DNA from: Oxyruncus cristatus
Lineage: Eukaryota > Chordata > Aves > Passeriformes > Cotingidae
Length of the DNA stretch: 64,000 nt
Assembly: GCA_013399855.1 (NCBI GenBank)
Contig: VXAY01004360.1
Coordinates: 715,969 to 779,968 of the forward strand
Direction of reading: 5' to 3'
The notes beneath the pieces are model-generated. The model searched no databases and was not told the origin of the DNA. It saw only the letters and a program-made list of their open reading frames with translations. Position numbers and translations under genes: made by a program. Every line of letters begins with the position of its first letter. Position 1 is the stretch's first letter. This document shows, piece after piece, positions 1-13,000 of this stretch.

Positions 1-2424
1 TCTGCATAAAACTCTACCTTGAAGCTCTCTGTAATACCTAGATATTTTTGCTAAACAAAATATAATGAAGTCATAAACTCCTCAATGGGAGACATGTAAG
101 TATTTGATGCAGTTTTATGCTATTGAAGACTGAGACATAAAGACAAAGTGCAGCAAATTACCAAGTGGCAGCATCAACTGCGCTATGGTAACTTCAGAGA
201 GACATTTCAGTTAAATTGCTCCAACGTGCATTTGGAGTAAGCAAAGAACTTACAGGCTAGTGTATAGAAATTTCTGGAACTGCCACAACTCCATTGTGAG
301 TCTGAGCACAAGTGAAAACCCTTTTAAATACCCATCCTGAGAGGCACATATATTGCTTATGCAGCGCATGCAGTGTAAGGCATGATTTTTTCTTTCTGTA
401 TCTGTGATAGGACAAAAAAGACCTCCAAACCTCCAAAAGACCTTGGTGCTTGACAAACACCCAAGTGCCTGAATTTTTTTCTTACACCTGACAATGCCTA
501 TTAAATCTTAATTAGAGGTAGCATGAACAGGTCCATTTAATGGCTGTGCTTGTGCAGCATTCAGAAGGGTATCTTGCTTTCTGTTCCAGTCCATTCCCTC
601 TTGACTGGTCTCTTTGGGGAGGGCCTTTCTTCACACAGGAACAGATCTGCAAGTCTGAACCCATGAATCAAATCTCCTTGCATTTTAGTCCTCTATGGAA
701 AAAGGCCTTCATCTCTGTACTGCACATTGAACATCTCAAAGAAATGACTGATACAATTTCAAGCATCATGGAAGATGAATTCAGCAGTCTTCCATTTAGT
801 GAGAATACAGCTCAACATCAAAAGTGAATGAGAAGGACTCTGGCACTGTACCAGCATCCATCCATGATGATCCAGCGTAGTCACTTCACATTCATTCACT
901 GTTGGACTTACTGCTGAATTTATTGACAAAGGGTGGAAACTACAGCATCAGTTTTAAAAACAAGGTTATCTGTTTCTCAGCAGCAGGACAGAATACTATG
1001 ACCTCAGAGGTCACAGAGAAGCCTTCAAATGTTAGTGATTTTTACCTGTGCTCTCTATGGATTGAATGAAAGCCAATAGTCTACAAGAAAAGTAGCAAAA
1101 CAGAGTCTAAACTCTGACTGTTTGACTGAAAGTCATGATGGGCTGTCTTTGCAATAGGAGTGTCCCTGAGCTCCTCTCACCAGTCAGTTGGGTTTCCTTG
1201 CTGTTATGTGATGAAGCTAACTTGGAAGCTGCTGGGTCAACATTAACTGTAAGTTACATAGCAACAAAGACAATTGCCAAGGACTCCAAAACAATTAAGC
1301 AGAGTCAGGCAAAAGGATTTAAAGGTTTGGGGTTTTTTTTTATAAAGCAAACAGTCAAATGCTTAGCTGCCTTACCTCCTGCTGAGAAAGCTCTCTGACT
1401 TGAGTGAAGGGCCATTTAAAGCATTTCAGTCAGGCTGAAAAACAGCTGTACCTGCTAAAAAAAATAGGAAAGAAAAAACAATGTGTCGTAGGATGGACTT
1501 CCTCCCTGTTGGGAACTATTTACTCCTTCAAAGGAGGAAAGGCCTAGCTCAAGGTTTTTGTAAAGAACTGGGATGAGGACTGAACTAGCAGTATACAGAG
1601 GGCAGGTGGGCTTAGAAGAATGTGTGTGTCCACCTTCTGCATGGAAAACATTTGCCACATGTAGAATACTTCAGTCCACCTGGACCAGGACTGAGTGTTG
1701 GACTGGGATTCCCTGTCTCCAGTGGCTGCTGGTACAGTAGAACATTTTACTTGAAATACATCTCTGTAAGAGCAGACCCAAGCTCATCTAGTCAAATGGA
1801 GCTTTTGGAGCGAAAATAGAACCTGCAATACTGGCATTTAAAATCTTTTAATATGCAACTACTTTAAAGAATGTGATGCTTTCATGTTTTCAGGAAATTT
1901 TTTTGATGGAATGCTTTTTATACTTGCTCTGCTCACTGACATCAGTGCTCATTGCTGCAGAGATTCACTGTTTCTGACATTTTCATCAGGAATGTAACTC
2001 AGGGCATTCTTCGACAGGGTAGTCAATAATATAGCGCCTGCTTTCGGATAGACCCAAAAGCCAGGTTTAGTTGTGATCAGCACAACATATATGAACATAT
2101 GGGGCCTTTAAACCCAGAGTCTCACCATCCCAAATGAATGCCTCAGACTTGTGACTGTCAAGGAAGGAGACTGTCTCTAATCAGAAATGAAAAAGGCATC
2201 ATGAGAGATCTCACATGCTGATTTATTGCAGGGAATATAAGGCAAATCATCAGAGAGTGAGGTGCTATAGATGTTTGAGAATGCACTGTTCCTCATAGGC
2301 GGCACAGTTATTGTAATTCAGACTCCTTATTTCCATTCAAGGTCTGTGAGTCAACCAAACAGGGAGGTTTTCTGACCACGACATGCAGGTTTCATGCTCA
2401 AGGTCATTTGCTGGCCTAGACTGT
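1..2424. other. Unique AT-rich DNA, no gene seen
   Basis: No open frame here exceeds about 95 codons and none resembles a known protein. No repeat family is recognisable. The only local oddity is a GGGG run followed by a T-run near 1328-1341, a low-complexity type that recurs in this window. I treat the block as intergenic or intronic. Confidence 0.6.
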
Positions 2425-2537
2425 AACATGGCACTTAGGGGCATGGTTTAGTGTTGGACTTCACAGTGCTGGGTTCATGGTTTGACTTGATGATCTTGAA
2501 GGCTTTTCCCAGCCTAAATGACTCCATGATTCTATGT
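2425..2537 (+). mobile_element. CR1 LINE 3' tail fragment
   Basis: The segment ends in sequence typical of the extreme 3' end of avian CR1: a TTGATGATCTTGAAGG block, then TTTTCCCAGCCTAAATGA, then the terminal ATTCTATG-type octamer near 2529-2536. In chicken and other birds most CR1 copies are short 5'-truncated 3' ends like this one, because reverse transcription starts at the 3' octamer repeat and stops early. Only about 110 bp remain and no coding sequence is included. The 5' edge is approximate because the upstream part has diverged. The family is clear; the subfamily is not assignable by eye. Confidence 0.8.
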
Positions 2538-3209
2538 GCCCATACCCATGGAGTTCTTGTGTTGAGATAAAATTTTCTGATTCTATAAGGGAAGCTCAGA
2601 GGCATCCAGTGTACACACCTCTTTATGGTTGCAGGGTGAGGAGAGGGGAAGCATTGCTTTTAAATCATTCTCATTTTCCTCTGCTGACCCTATAGAAATT
2701 CAGATATTTAATCCATATGTGGTCATAGTAAATGTCAGGCTGGTGATGGCTGCTAATAATACATGCCCTTTGCACTTGCAAATTTTATAACCATCTTACA
2801 TGTATGAGATTAACATTGTCAGCATTTCATCTAGAGAAAATGCTGTGATTAGTAAGCAAGATGGGCAGGAGATAGAATGGAGTAGGACTTGTGGAAATCT
2901 TAATGCACATTGCCATGTATCTTCAGATTTCTCATAAGCATCAGGCACTTCATGTCTGAAGTAGAATGTCTCGTGGCAGTTCACAAGAACTCTGCCTATT
3001 TGTCATCCAGAAATATTCCAAGGAAATACTGAATCCAGGGTTTGGGGTTTTTTCCTGCTCCACACTGTGAGAAACAGAATATGAGATCTTGGCCAGCATA
3101 GCCAAGGAACATCCCATTCATCCATTTCTTTGCCCAGCTACATCACTTCCTTGCTAGCACTGCTGAAGATCATTGTAAGCAATACTGCAGATTCCATGGG
3201 CAGCATTGA

Positions 3210-3245
3210 ACTAACAAAATTTTGTTAGTCTTTGAATAGACTAAC
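3210..3245. repeat. Perfect palindrome overlapping a second hairpin
   Basis: Positions 3210-3229 are a perfect 20-bp palindrome with half-site ACTAACAAAA. Its right arm continues into GTTAGTCT (3224-3231), which pairs perfectly with AGACTAAC at 3238-3245 across a 6-base loop. The CTAAC motif thus occurs three times in alternating orientation (3211, 3224, 3241), so the DNA could form either of two mutually exclusive hairpins. No transposon or tRNA explains it. Confidence 0.85.
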
Positions 3246-3727
3246 CAGTCTACTCAGCTCAAATGCATTTCAGCTCAGTGCCCGTGCTTTCTTCTCAACT
3301 AAGAAAATTATGCCATTGGTGTCAGGAGTGCTGCTTTCTCATACCAATTGTGTGTGGCATCTACAATGATTGTTTGGGGCTTTTTCATCCCAATTTTGAA
3401 GACACGGGGAATAAGAACAGCAAAACCCTGACAGCTTCTATTGCAAGGAGAACTGTTTTGCTGTAACAAGAATGCTACTAGTGAGCTATGAAATAGACCT
3501 TGAAAGGTCTAAAGCTTACAAAGCATTTTAAGCCAATTTTTGCAAGCAGTTACAGTTATGTAAACCACTGTATATGGATTTGAACTGGTAATGCTGAAGT
3601 TGTTTAACTTCAGCAGTGCTAGTTGGGAAAAGAAATCGATGAATGTGATATTCCCTGGCTGTGCTGGCCAAGCGGATGCATGGCTGCAGCAGCTAATGTT
3701 CATATCCAAGCAGGATAATTTTCTGAT

Positions 3728-3778
3728 ATATATATGTGTGTGTGTGTACATACATATACACACACACATATGTATATT
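3728..3778. repeat. TA/TG-CA microsatellite forming an inverted repeat
   Basis: An (AT)n(GT)n tract (about 3728-3748) is followed by a short CATACATA centre and then an (AC)n(AT)n tract (about 3757-3776). The two halves are reverse complements over roughly 15 bp apart from dinucleotide-number differences. Alternating purine-pyrimidine sequence of this kind is prone to cruciform or Z-DNA and to length polymorphism. Confidence 0.85.
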
Positions 3779-5514
3779 TGTACAAGGAAGCCAGAAACTG
3801 TGTAGCTTATTATCCATGAATCTTTCAAGACAGACATTAAACACTCTGCTCTTTTTTGGATTGTATGGACACTCATCCTCCCTTAGCACTCACCCTAAAA
3901 GTAAAACATTTATTGATCTGTTTTGAGCTAAAGTCTCTTCACTGTTGTATTGCACAGTGAAAATTTAGTACTCTCACTCTTCTACCTTGTTCTGTGACTA
4001 CACCATTTAATGTGTGATTACAGAGTCTTTGAGATGATAAGTAATATATCAATACACTCTCATGAAATATAAATTGAAAATACATTATCTCTTTGAATAT
4101 AAAGGCTTGGGACTCTGACGCAGCCTGGGGGTCTCTAGGAACATCATAACATAAACAATAATCACAAATTTAATGGAAAAGTTTTTGTGTTATTGGAATC
4201 ACTCCAAGAGATACAGTATGACGTTAAGTTGCTGCATAAACACATGGAGCCCTGGATGACTGGACTAACTTCCACAAGCAGGGCACTGCTTTATAGAGAA
4301 TTAAAATTCACTTTCAAGTCTCTATAAAATCTCCCTTAAGACCTGTCATAAAATCTATATGTCAGCTGAGTATTCAGTGGGATGCAAAAATCTGTGTTCT
4401 GCTACCAAAATGGCTATTGTACATGAAGCCACAGATTTCTTATCTGTTGTACATCATCACATCCATTGCACTTTAGTAATCACATTTCTGTAGTCAGGCT
4501 TGCTCATGAATCAGTTTCCAGGATGATGTGATCATTAGTGTTAAGCAACTTTAGTTTGTTTCCCTTTATTGGTAGAACTCAATTACCTTCTGTGGACTAA
4601 TTTTGGATTTACACAGCCTGAGCACGAGAGAAAAGCACTAGTCCTGCTCTTTTGAGGAAAGTGGTGAGGAGTGCAATTCTTTTCGGCAGAGTGAACATAC
4701 TGACCTCATGAAAGTGATTTCTGAAAACCACATGATTCTCTGGATAGAGAAAGCATGAAGGAATGTGTGGGTGGATGGCTGGAGCTGACCCTTGCCTCTT
4801 CTCTCCTGATAAAACATTGTCCCTGTGTAACTCATTAAACCTTTTAATCTGCTCTTAACTATTTTCTCCCCATTTTTTCTATGGATCATTTAGTGCAGCT
4901 CTGCTGTGAAGATTAGACACCTGTACTGCCCCCAATAAGTGTTTTGCTGTGGAGTGAGGAGCAGAAAGCTTTGGCATGGCTCAGCTAAGCCTTGCTCCCC
5001 TTCCTGTTTTAGTATTTCTTTAGAAGCTTGAAATGGAGGGGGGGTAAAATTTACCTCTGTTGTGACAAAGAATTATGTATAGTTTTTATTGTACTGTCAA
5101 ATGAGGAGACAAAAGAGAGGATAATAGGGGGGAAGGCTGTTATTAAAGTCAGCTACCAGCTTAATCAAAGCAAACTTAAAAAAAACAAGGCAGCATCTCA
5201 AGCCAAAGAACCCACCATGAACAAGACAGCCAAGGCAAAGTGGTCAGTTTTTCTGGATATGCAGGATGTATTGGTAGCTTCTGCGTGTCTTAGACAGGAT
5301 GACAGAATGGATTCAAACAGAAGAACATCAGCAACAGCTGTTCCGGCTGCTGCTTCAATATTGCCTGGCTGCCATCAATTTACCATTAATTCCCTTCAGA
5401 TGTACTAGTTTCGCCTCACTGCTTTTCAAAGGCTACATGCTGCATGGCACCAGGCTATCACTCATCCTATCAGATGTTTGATAATTGCACTGAGCTAGAG
5501 ATTGGCAGTGACAG

Positions 5515-5666
5515 GCATTAATGGAGGCATTACCAGCATTATTAATGAGTGTTCGCTTTTCTGTTTCCCCTGCCTGCTTGCCTTGCAGATCTGTTCAATT
5601 GCTCACGGTGAAATGACGATGCAAAATGATACAAGAAAGAGAAAATATAGTTACAACACGTCCTAA
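5515..5666 (+). other. Splice-acceptor-like segment with GCATTA repeats (possible exon)
   Basis: Three GCATTA copies (5515, 5527, 5536), the outer parts forming a CATTAAT...ATTAATG inverted pair, precede a pyrimidine-rich run (about 5551-5584) that ends in TTGCAG at 5583-5588. This has the shape of a 3' splice site, with A-containing branch-point-like sequence about 45 bases upstream. After the AG one frame stays open for 25 codons and stops at a TAA (5664-5666). The peptide is not recognised. Such sites also arise by chance, and I see no donor, polyadenylation signal or partner exon, so this is only a candidate. Confidence 0.2.
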
Positions 5667-5708
5667 GTGTAAAAAAGTGATCTTGCATTACACTTAACTA
5701 AGCTGTAT

Positions 5709-8700
5709 TGCCATGCATTATATTCTCTGCATATACATCAAGGAAAGAAAATATTCAGTAACCTGCATAGAGAAACAAACATATTTTACGCATGTTGTTC
5801 TTCTCATTAAGGTGCAGTACTTGGCAATTGCACATGACAACATTGTGTTGTGATGTGGTTTCCAGGATAGCAATGTGCTGAGTCTGGGGACCCCTCCGCA
5901 TCCATTCCTATTCTCACTCATAGTCAGGAGGCTGTTTAAACTCACTAGGAGAAGTTCATCCCAGGAGTGTTGCCAATCAGACAACAAAAGTGACACCAGG
6001 GGTGTATATGCCATGTTTTCCTCTCTGTTAAGCTGCAAAGCTCAGGGAGCAGCTGGAGTTCTTCACATCTTCATGGCACTGAAGAGCTTTCCAACTTAGA
6101 AAACTCCTCTTTGTGAGGACATATAACATCTTCCAAGGAAAAGGATGATGTTTTGATTTGATTTGTTTTATTAATCATGGAGCTTTACATTTGTGTAATG
6201 AATCAGAGCTAATCCTGAAAAAGAGTACACTATATTTAGGAATAGCCTGTGCGGGCAGTGTTGTTAATGCTGCTGCAATGGGTATATGTTAGTTTTCAGT
6301 ACAAGTACCAGTTCCTGTCTGTGGTGGCCGAACACCTTTTACATTCACACAGTAACAACAGCTACTGGGAACAGGTTTTGTTTTGCTGCTGCCTTGAATG
6401 AACATGCATGCTGCCAACAGCACTGATTCCCGGGAACAAAGTCTGCCTGGCTTTGTTTCCAAATACTAACCTCCAAGTGCCAACATACTTCACCTATTTT
6501 AACACGGATGAGGCCTCTGCAGAGGGACCTGGGAAAGAGGGTCTGGGAAGCCGGAGGGTTTGCCAGAGGAAGAGTAACTATCCTCCTGGAATTTTTCTTG
6601 TCTGTGAATAAAGGGACAGAGCACTCTGAAATGTGTAAACCCAGCCTTCCATGTCTCAAGGAAATGCCTCATGTTGGCAACTTTCCCTTTCTCTCCCATA
6701 TTTATTTCCTGGTCCCACCATTTACTGTGTGAAATACTGGTAGTGAGACTGAGTCTTGCAAACAAAAATGTCCTCTGCTGTAGGGAGTAACAAACTTTCG
6801 CCGAACTTCCCTGAACAGATTTTCGAAGTTTAAAAGCTCAGTTTTATGCAAGCAGAATCTCCACCAAGGCAAATGCCATAATAGGCATATTTGTCATATA
6901 TTCCCAGAAGAATATTCCTGAAGGAATGGGGAACAGACACCACTTCTCACACCTGCGCTGAGCCCACACAGCTTATGTCAGGGGCATAAAGTAGAGGCAG
7001 CAGATGCTCACCTGAATGAGGGGATATAGTTGTGGATCTCAGGTATGCCTCAGCCATGACCCAGTGCAGGATCTTGGTGAGATGCTGCTGTGTACCTTTC
7101 CGTACTACTCATCTGCTTTGGCTTTCAGAGGACCAAAACCTAGTGTGAGGGCCAGCAAGGAGACTGCAGCAAGTTTCAAGGGGATTCATCAAACCGGATC
7201 TGAATCCTAGGTGAGCCAGGAGCATGCTTGTTATCCTTGCTGAGTGTCCTCGTTGGCTGAGAAAACTAGAAACACTGTTCCCAGTGAGGAAGGAGACTGG
7301 GAGAAATACAAGCTGAAGAAAGCTGAGGACTGCTGTGGAGAAATTTCAGCTCCTCCCAAGTCTGAGACCTTGGCAAGCTAGTCTCTTCAACTAGACTTAC
7401 CAGACTTCTCACACATGTCTGTCAAGTGGCATAGTGACTAATAATTTTTTTTTTTGTTTAGGTTTAATATTTGCTTAAAGTTTTTTCCATAATTTTAAAG
7501 CAAGATTTCAGGTTGAAATAAAAAATACCTTTTAAGATAATAATACTGGCAATAAAGTGATTTTTGCATTCAAAAGCAACAGCACAGCAAACACTATTCA
7601 GAAATGATTGCTGTTCCTAATCTGGATTTTTCGCTGAGAAAAATGGACTAGACACCCTCCCTCATGTCCCCAAACCCCTATTCTGACAGAGTTAGGGAGT
7701 GTTTACTTTCCATTTTCTGATTTCTGCCTACAACCCCTTCAGTCGGACTGGTAGAAATGCTGTACGTTTAAAGCTGCAATTGTGGTACATGGGAAACTTG
7801 CTTTTTTTGCCTTATATTCTGTATGTGTAAAAAGGTGCTGGATTGCTTTTCATTTGTAAGAGTTATTGTGAGAAGGTATTTCTAAACACCCATGAGGCAA
7901 CTCACAGGAAGGCTCATAAGGACAGAAATGACTCTTCCTGCAGTGGTAAATGAGGTGTGGGACCGCACACGACCAACGCCGAGGCAGCGATGGGTTGCAC
8001 AGCTTCTCCCTAAGTGACCGCCATCCATTGCCTCCATGGGCTGAGGCAGGGTGAATGCATCACGGGCTGTATGGCACTTGAGGGGCTGTGGACCACCACA
8101 AAATCTAGCCTCTGAATGGGATGAACTGAAGGTGTGTAGATGATTTTAATCCGGGCATTTCCTGACACAGGTGCATGGCTTTGCGGCCTTGAAAACGTAT
8201 TTTAACAGAAGGGGGTTGTGTGCACTAAACATGGTGCAGAATAAGTGAAAATCCCTGCCTTCAACTGGCTCTGTTATAGCACCTTCTTTCTTCTAAAGAA
8301 GAATCTCCTCATTGGGCATTTTCCAAATAGGGAAATATTTTGCATTTTTCCCTTTTTGACCAACTAAACCAAAAAGCTAGGACAAGTCACCTTACAAATC
8401 TCATTCTTGCAAGGTTTTTAGGCAACAGTCATTTGGATACATTTCAGATAAGCAGCCAACCTTGTGCATGCTTATCCAAATCCAAACCTCTTACAATGCT
8501 CTCTCCCTAATATTAATCTTATATCCTATTAGTAGGATTTCTTGTGACTTTTCTGGATGCTGGCGCTGTATTTTGGTTGGGTCACCTGCTCTGGATGACC
8601 TAGGGATCAAAAGGTTAATTAAGAATTCCAAACATGTAATTAATCTCAAAATTTATCTCCCCTAACTTCACAGAGCTTAATTACACCACTGATAGTAGAT

Positions 8701-10067
8701 CTAGATTTGTATAAAATGACTTGGAGAAAAACAAAAATCCCTCAAGACATGGAGGACCCTTTCTCCTCCAGAGCAAAGAATCTGTTCAGTGGAAAAGAGC
8801 ATTTTTATAGGGCCTATTTGAATTTGAGTGATACCAAAGCTTTCATCTCTTTTTTAAAGGCATGTGATACCCAGGTAACGTATATCAGAATATTTCCATT
8901 GACTCCAGCTATGAGACAAAAGAAAAGTAAGAAACTATGGTCTGCCTGGGTGCACAATAATGGATAAAACTGGTACCTAGAGCATGAGACAGGGTTGAAA
9001 TGCATACATTCTCACAGCCCAGATGGGAGATGGTGCAGTACCATTCTCCCTGCTTTTCGGATGAGAAGATGAGATGCAGAGTAAGCCCAAGGAACAGAGG
9101 CCCCACATGGTTTATGATTATCTATATTCTCCACCCTTCCGTGTTGCACCACATTGCCAAGATGAGCAAGTGGCTCAGTGGGATGGGCAGCTCCTCTCTG
9201 ACTAGTTTTGCCTGGTCTTCTTGAGGAGAGTGAAGGAGGTGTTCTTTCAACGTGAAATCATGGCACATGCCTGCGTGAGGGAACAATACGTAACTTATGC
9301 ATTGCAGGAGCTGTTCCTATTTAGGAGCACACTTGGGATGAGATGGTTGCAGACAGCAAGTAACACTCAAAAAAACCCAAACCAGACCAAAACAAAAAAC
9401 TCCAAAAATGTACAGTTTGGGGTTGTTTTCTGTTTAGTGCAATGGCACAACCATTGCCACTCTGTAAATACAACAAAGCACAAGTAACTTCAAGTGCATG
9501 TGGAATGAAGCAGCCCACTCTCCCTTTCTCCATGCTCCTGATTTCTGTCACTCTTGCTTTAGCAAGTGCAGCAGTAAGGGACTGGTGCTAACATATCCTA
9601 GGTTTGGTACGTTTGTTTCCTCTCCTCCTCCAGCCTCATACTCCCTCAGGCGACTTGCTTGAATCTCAATTCTTGCACATTGAGATTTGTCTAGCACCCA
9701 AGTGACGTCAGGTAGCAAAACCACTGATGCTGAAAAGAGGAGAGTGGGTGGTTAGGAGCCATGTGGGATCAGCCTGTATGGAAGGTGTTTCCTTCTTTTG
9801 CTCTACAAAATAGAGGTAGGGGGAGAAAGAGGGACATGCTCTAAGAGGCAAGTATTTTCAAGAAGTTTTTTCTGTAGTGCTCCAAGGTGAATGACCGTAG
9901 CACAACACTGAGGGCTGGATGCTGGGCATGGTCAGAAAAGGACTGTGAGGATTGGGAGCCACCCTTCTCCCCCATTGTGGCTGCCACCAGCTTCAGTTCT
10001 GCAGCACACTTATAGGCCAGGAGCCAGGGAAAGTCATAAAGAGTGTAATTCATATTGAGATGTTGTG
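5709..10067. other. Unique DNA, no gene seen
   Basis: Only short open frames occur (up to 106 codons at 5718-6038, minus strand), none recognisable and several overlapped by antisense frames. A T-run lies near 7446-7455. An A/C-rich stretch at about 9368-9408 resembles the other A/C tracts in the window. No transposable element was recognised. Confidence 0.55.
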
Positions 10068-10085
10068 TTTTTTTTTTTTTTTTTT
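10068..10085. repeat. Poly(T) run, 18 T
   Basis: An uninterrupted T-run of 18 bases. It could be a mononucleotide microsatellite or the remnant of a minus-strand retroposed poly(A) tail. I see no clear retrocopy beside it. Confidence 0.9.
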
Positions 10086-13000
10086 AAATCAACTGCAAGA
10101 CATCAAAAAAATTAACATTTCAAAAAAGTGTGTTGGCATGCACAGCTAGGTCCATAAATTATGAGGACTTTTAAGGCATTCAAGAGGATCCAACAGTGCT
10201 GAAGTCATAGGACAAATCCCTAATCTCTCTGACTTTATCCTCTTACACTTGGACCCAATCTGCTCGGTGTTAAAGCACTCAAGACGTGGTAACCGAAGAG
10301 AGAGCCCAAGGTCACTGTGAGGTGCAGCCTGGTCTTTATCACTCTTTCATTGACTTTTGAGAAGTGAAACCTCCAAGGGTAATGCAAATCAGCAAAACTT
10401 GAACAAGTAATGACAGCTCCCAGAATTTCATTAAAATTTCAATAAGTTGGCTGCCTCCATGAACAAAATGCTGCCCAGGCACCTGTGTGAGAGGATCCCA
10501 GTGGATCAACCCCAGGTACAGCATTTGGGCCCTAGGTGTGCTGAAATGTGCTGGTTTGGGAGTGCTGAGGGACTCTAATCTCCATCATATGTCACTATGT
10601 GCACATCAGTTCCTCTGAATTATTTTTGGAAGGGAAATACCCATATTTAAAGAAACCAAAACTGTAGTAGATGGAAGTTAATCCAATCAAGTGCATTTGT
10701 ACAATTACTTTCATAGGAACAACAATTGCTGAGATAAATTACAGAGAGATGGAGAGAAAATGAGTTCCGTGAGATGACATAACACCAATGCTCAGAAATT
10801 TGTAGTCAAGGGGAAAATATGCCAGATGTTCTGTAGTACTTAAAGCTAATGGGATGCCACATTAATCACTCTTTAAGGCATCCTTCCATGCTTACGTATT
10901 GGAAACTGCTATCTTACTCTTAAATTGCATGTTTCTGATTTCATCACATTAGGTCTCAACTCAAGGTCATCACATCAGTATCTGAGATTTGAGTGTGTCG
11001 ATAGCCCGTGACCAGACTGAGATTTTTACACTCTGTGTATCCGGGGGGTTTCCTTGGAGATTTCTTGCTAAGACCTGCCAGAGGCACAGCACATATTGTG
11101 CCTCCAAAATTGGCAGAGCTCTAAGACCTGCCAGGTATAGGAATTAGCTCTTAAGAGTGCTGTGTTTAATTACACCAATTACACACTTCAATTACCTGAA
11201 GCAGTTATAGTTGGTCCCAGAGAAACACTGAAGTGGTCCAACTAGGAGTTCACAATATCTCCATTAATTGCTCTTTGTACCAAAATAAATAGATCAACTT
11301 TCCCTACCCACCCAGAAAAGAGAAACTGGGAATGACAATAGTGATCTAAGTCCTACCCAGTCCAGAGTTTGCCCTATAATATACAGCCAAAACTAGGAGC
11401 AGAAACTGAACCAGAGCAAGCAGACAAAGTATTTAGCTGACCAGTCTGGAGACACCAAGGCATCAAACATGCTAAGTAACAGCCAGGCCTACTATCCCAA
11501 GGTGTTAATCAGGAGTTGTCTGTCCTCAAAAAAACACTCCCGCAGATGCAACTCTTTGTCTTGAATTAACTATTCAGCTAAGTTGTCTGGAAGTCCACCA
11601 ATCAATTTTTAAGGCAATTCCCTGAAAATTGCCAAAACTTTCAGGGAAAATGAAGTGCTAAAATTCAAACACCAAAAGAGGCAAAGACATCCAGAGAATG
11701 GAACTGTATGTGGAATGCAATTTAGAACTGGAAAGGAAGACATATGAGATCTGTCTGGCAGAGAATGATCCAGGAAAGTCCTGAGAACTGCTGAAGAATT
11801 TATCTCTGCAGACCAAACTGCCAAAAAAAGGCTATAAATCTAATGCTCGCTAAGCTGTATCTGTTGAAGTGATGCCATGGTGTGTGCAGTGACTGAATTT
11901 TAGCACATTAGTATTACAGTCTAACTTCTCTCCCACATTGACCAATTATTTGTACAAGTTTTAGAAGCTTAGCAAATTTTCTGAAAGGGGAAGAAGCAGT
12001 CCTGAGGAGACTTTAAAGCTCAAAAGCATTTCCTAGGTCTACCTCTTTCCACTTGAAGTGCCAGCTATGCATCTTAACAGCAATTAGATCAGACCCAGCA
12101 GAAAAAGCAGTTCTGAAGAAACTGAAATCTTCACATAGCTGTATCCAGCGCACAGCGTGCATGAGGCAGAGTAGCCTGTACCAGCTAAACACAGTCAAAA
12201 AAGAGAGATAACAGGATGCTCCTGCCAGCTATTTTATGTGAGGGATTTTGAGAGCCCGATTGTTGTCATGAATGAGAGCACAGTATCCCCCAGAATGACT
12301 GCACTAGTCATGACACTGACCCACTTGTATGGAAACATCATCTGGCAAGGATACCAGCGAGCATCCTCTGCCACTTCCGCTGTTTGCCAGAAATAGTTGT
12401 TTGTCAATTGTGGAGACAAAAAGGAATGAAGTGTGTGAAGCGAAGCACAACAAAGTAGCACTAGGAACCCAGGAGTGCAGGAAGATGTCAAAGCAAAGGA
12501 GGAACATCTGGGCAGAGATCTGGCTCCTGCTGAATTCAGCAATAAAGTGCTTAATTGGCCCTTACAGGGCCAGAATTTCAGCCCTGATGAAGGAGAGTTT
12601 TCGTGAGTGGGATGAAAAGCACATCTGTGAGAAAGAAGTGGCTGGACTCTCTGAAGCTCTTGGATAGTTTCAGCTAAGGATCTTTTATCTTGCATATGTT
12701 TGTAGACATAGACTAACCATGACCAAAGACTTTTTTATTGTTTGAACTGCTCTGTCTTAGTATGGAGGTCTACAGAAAGAATAGCTACAGCCATTAAAAC
12801 TCAACAGGATGGGATTTAACTCTTAATGGCACATAAATGTAAACTGTGGGTAACTCCTGCAAGGGGTCTTCTTCTTTCCCTAGACTCAGCTCCTTGGAGA
12901 GATCCAAGAGCAATAACTAATGTGAGGCAAGACTCCTCACAAAGGGTGGTGACATAGACAAGAGGGTGCCTCAGAATCTCTTAACTCAAACAGCAAGTGA

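Larger units (their letters stand above)
2538..5459. other. Unique DNA with hairpin motifs, no gene seen
   Basis: No gene is supported. The block contains the palindrome cluster at 3210-3245 and the TG/CA inverted repeat at 3728-3778, listed separately. Two antiparallel open frames around 3509-3926 overlap the dinucleotide repeat and have no recognisable domain. An open frame at 5028-5408 (126 codons) is K/Q/S-rich and unrecognised. Confidence 0.55.

Noticed and set aside
3509..3926. Antiparallel open frames of 126 and 111 codons
   Set aside because: Both cross the TG/CA microsatellite, which lacks stops and inflates frame length.
12234..12695. Minus-strand open frame of 153 codons with a 112-codon plus-strand frame opposite
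   Set aside because: Antiparallel overlap, no recognisable domain, no splice, promoter or polyadenylation context; a stop-poor patch explains both.
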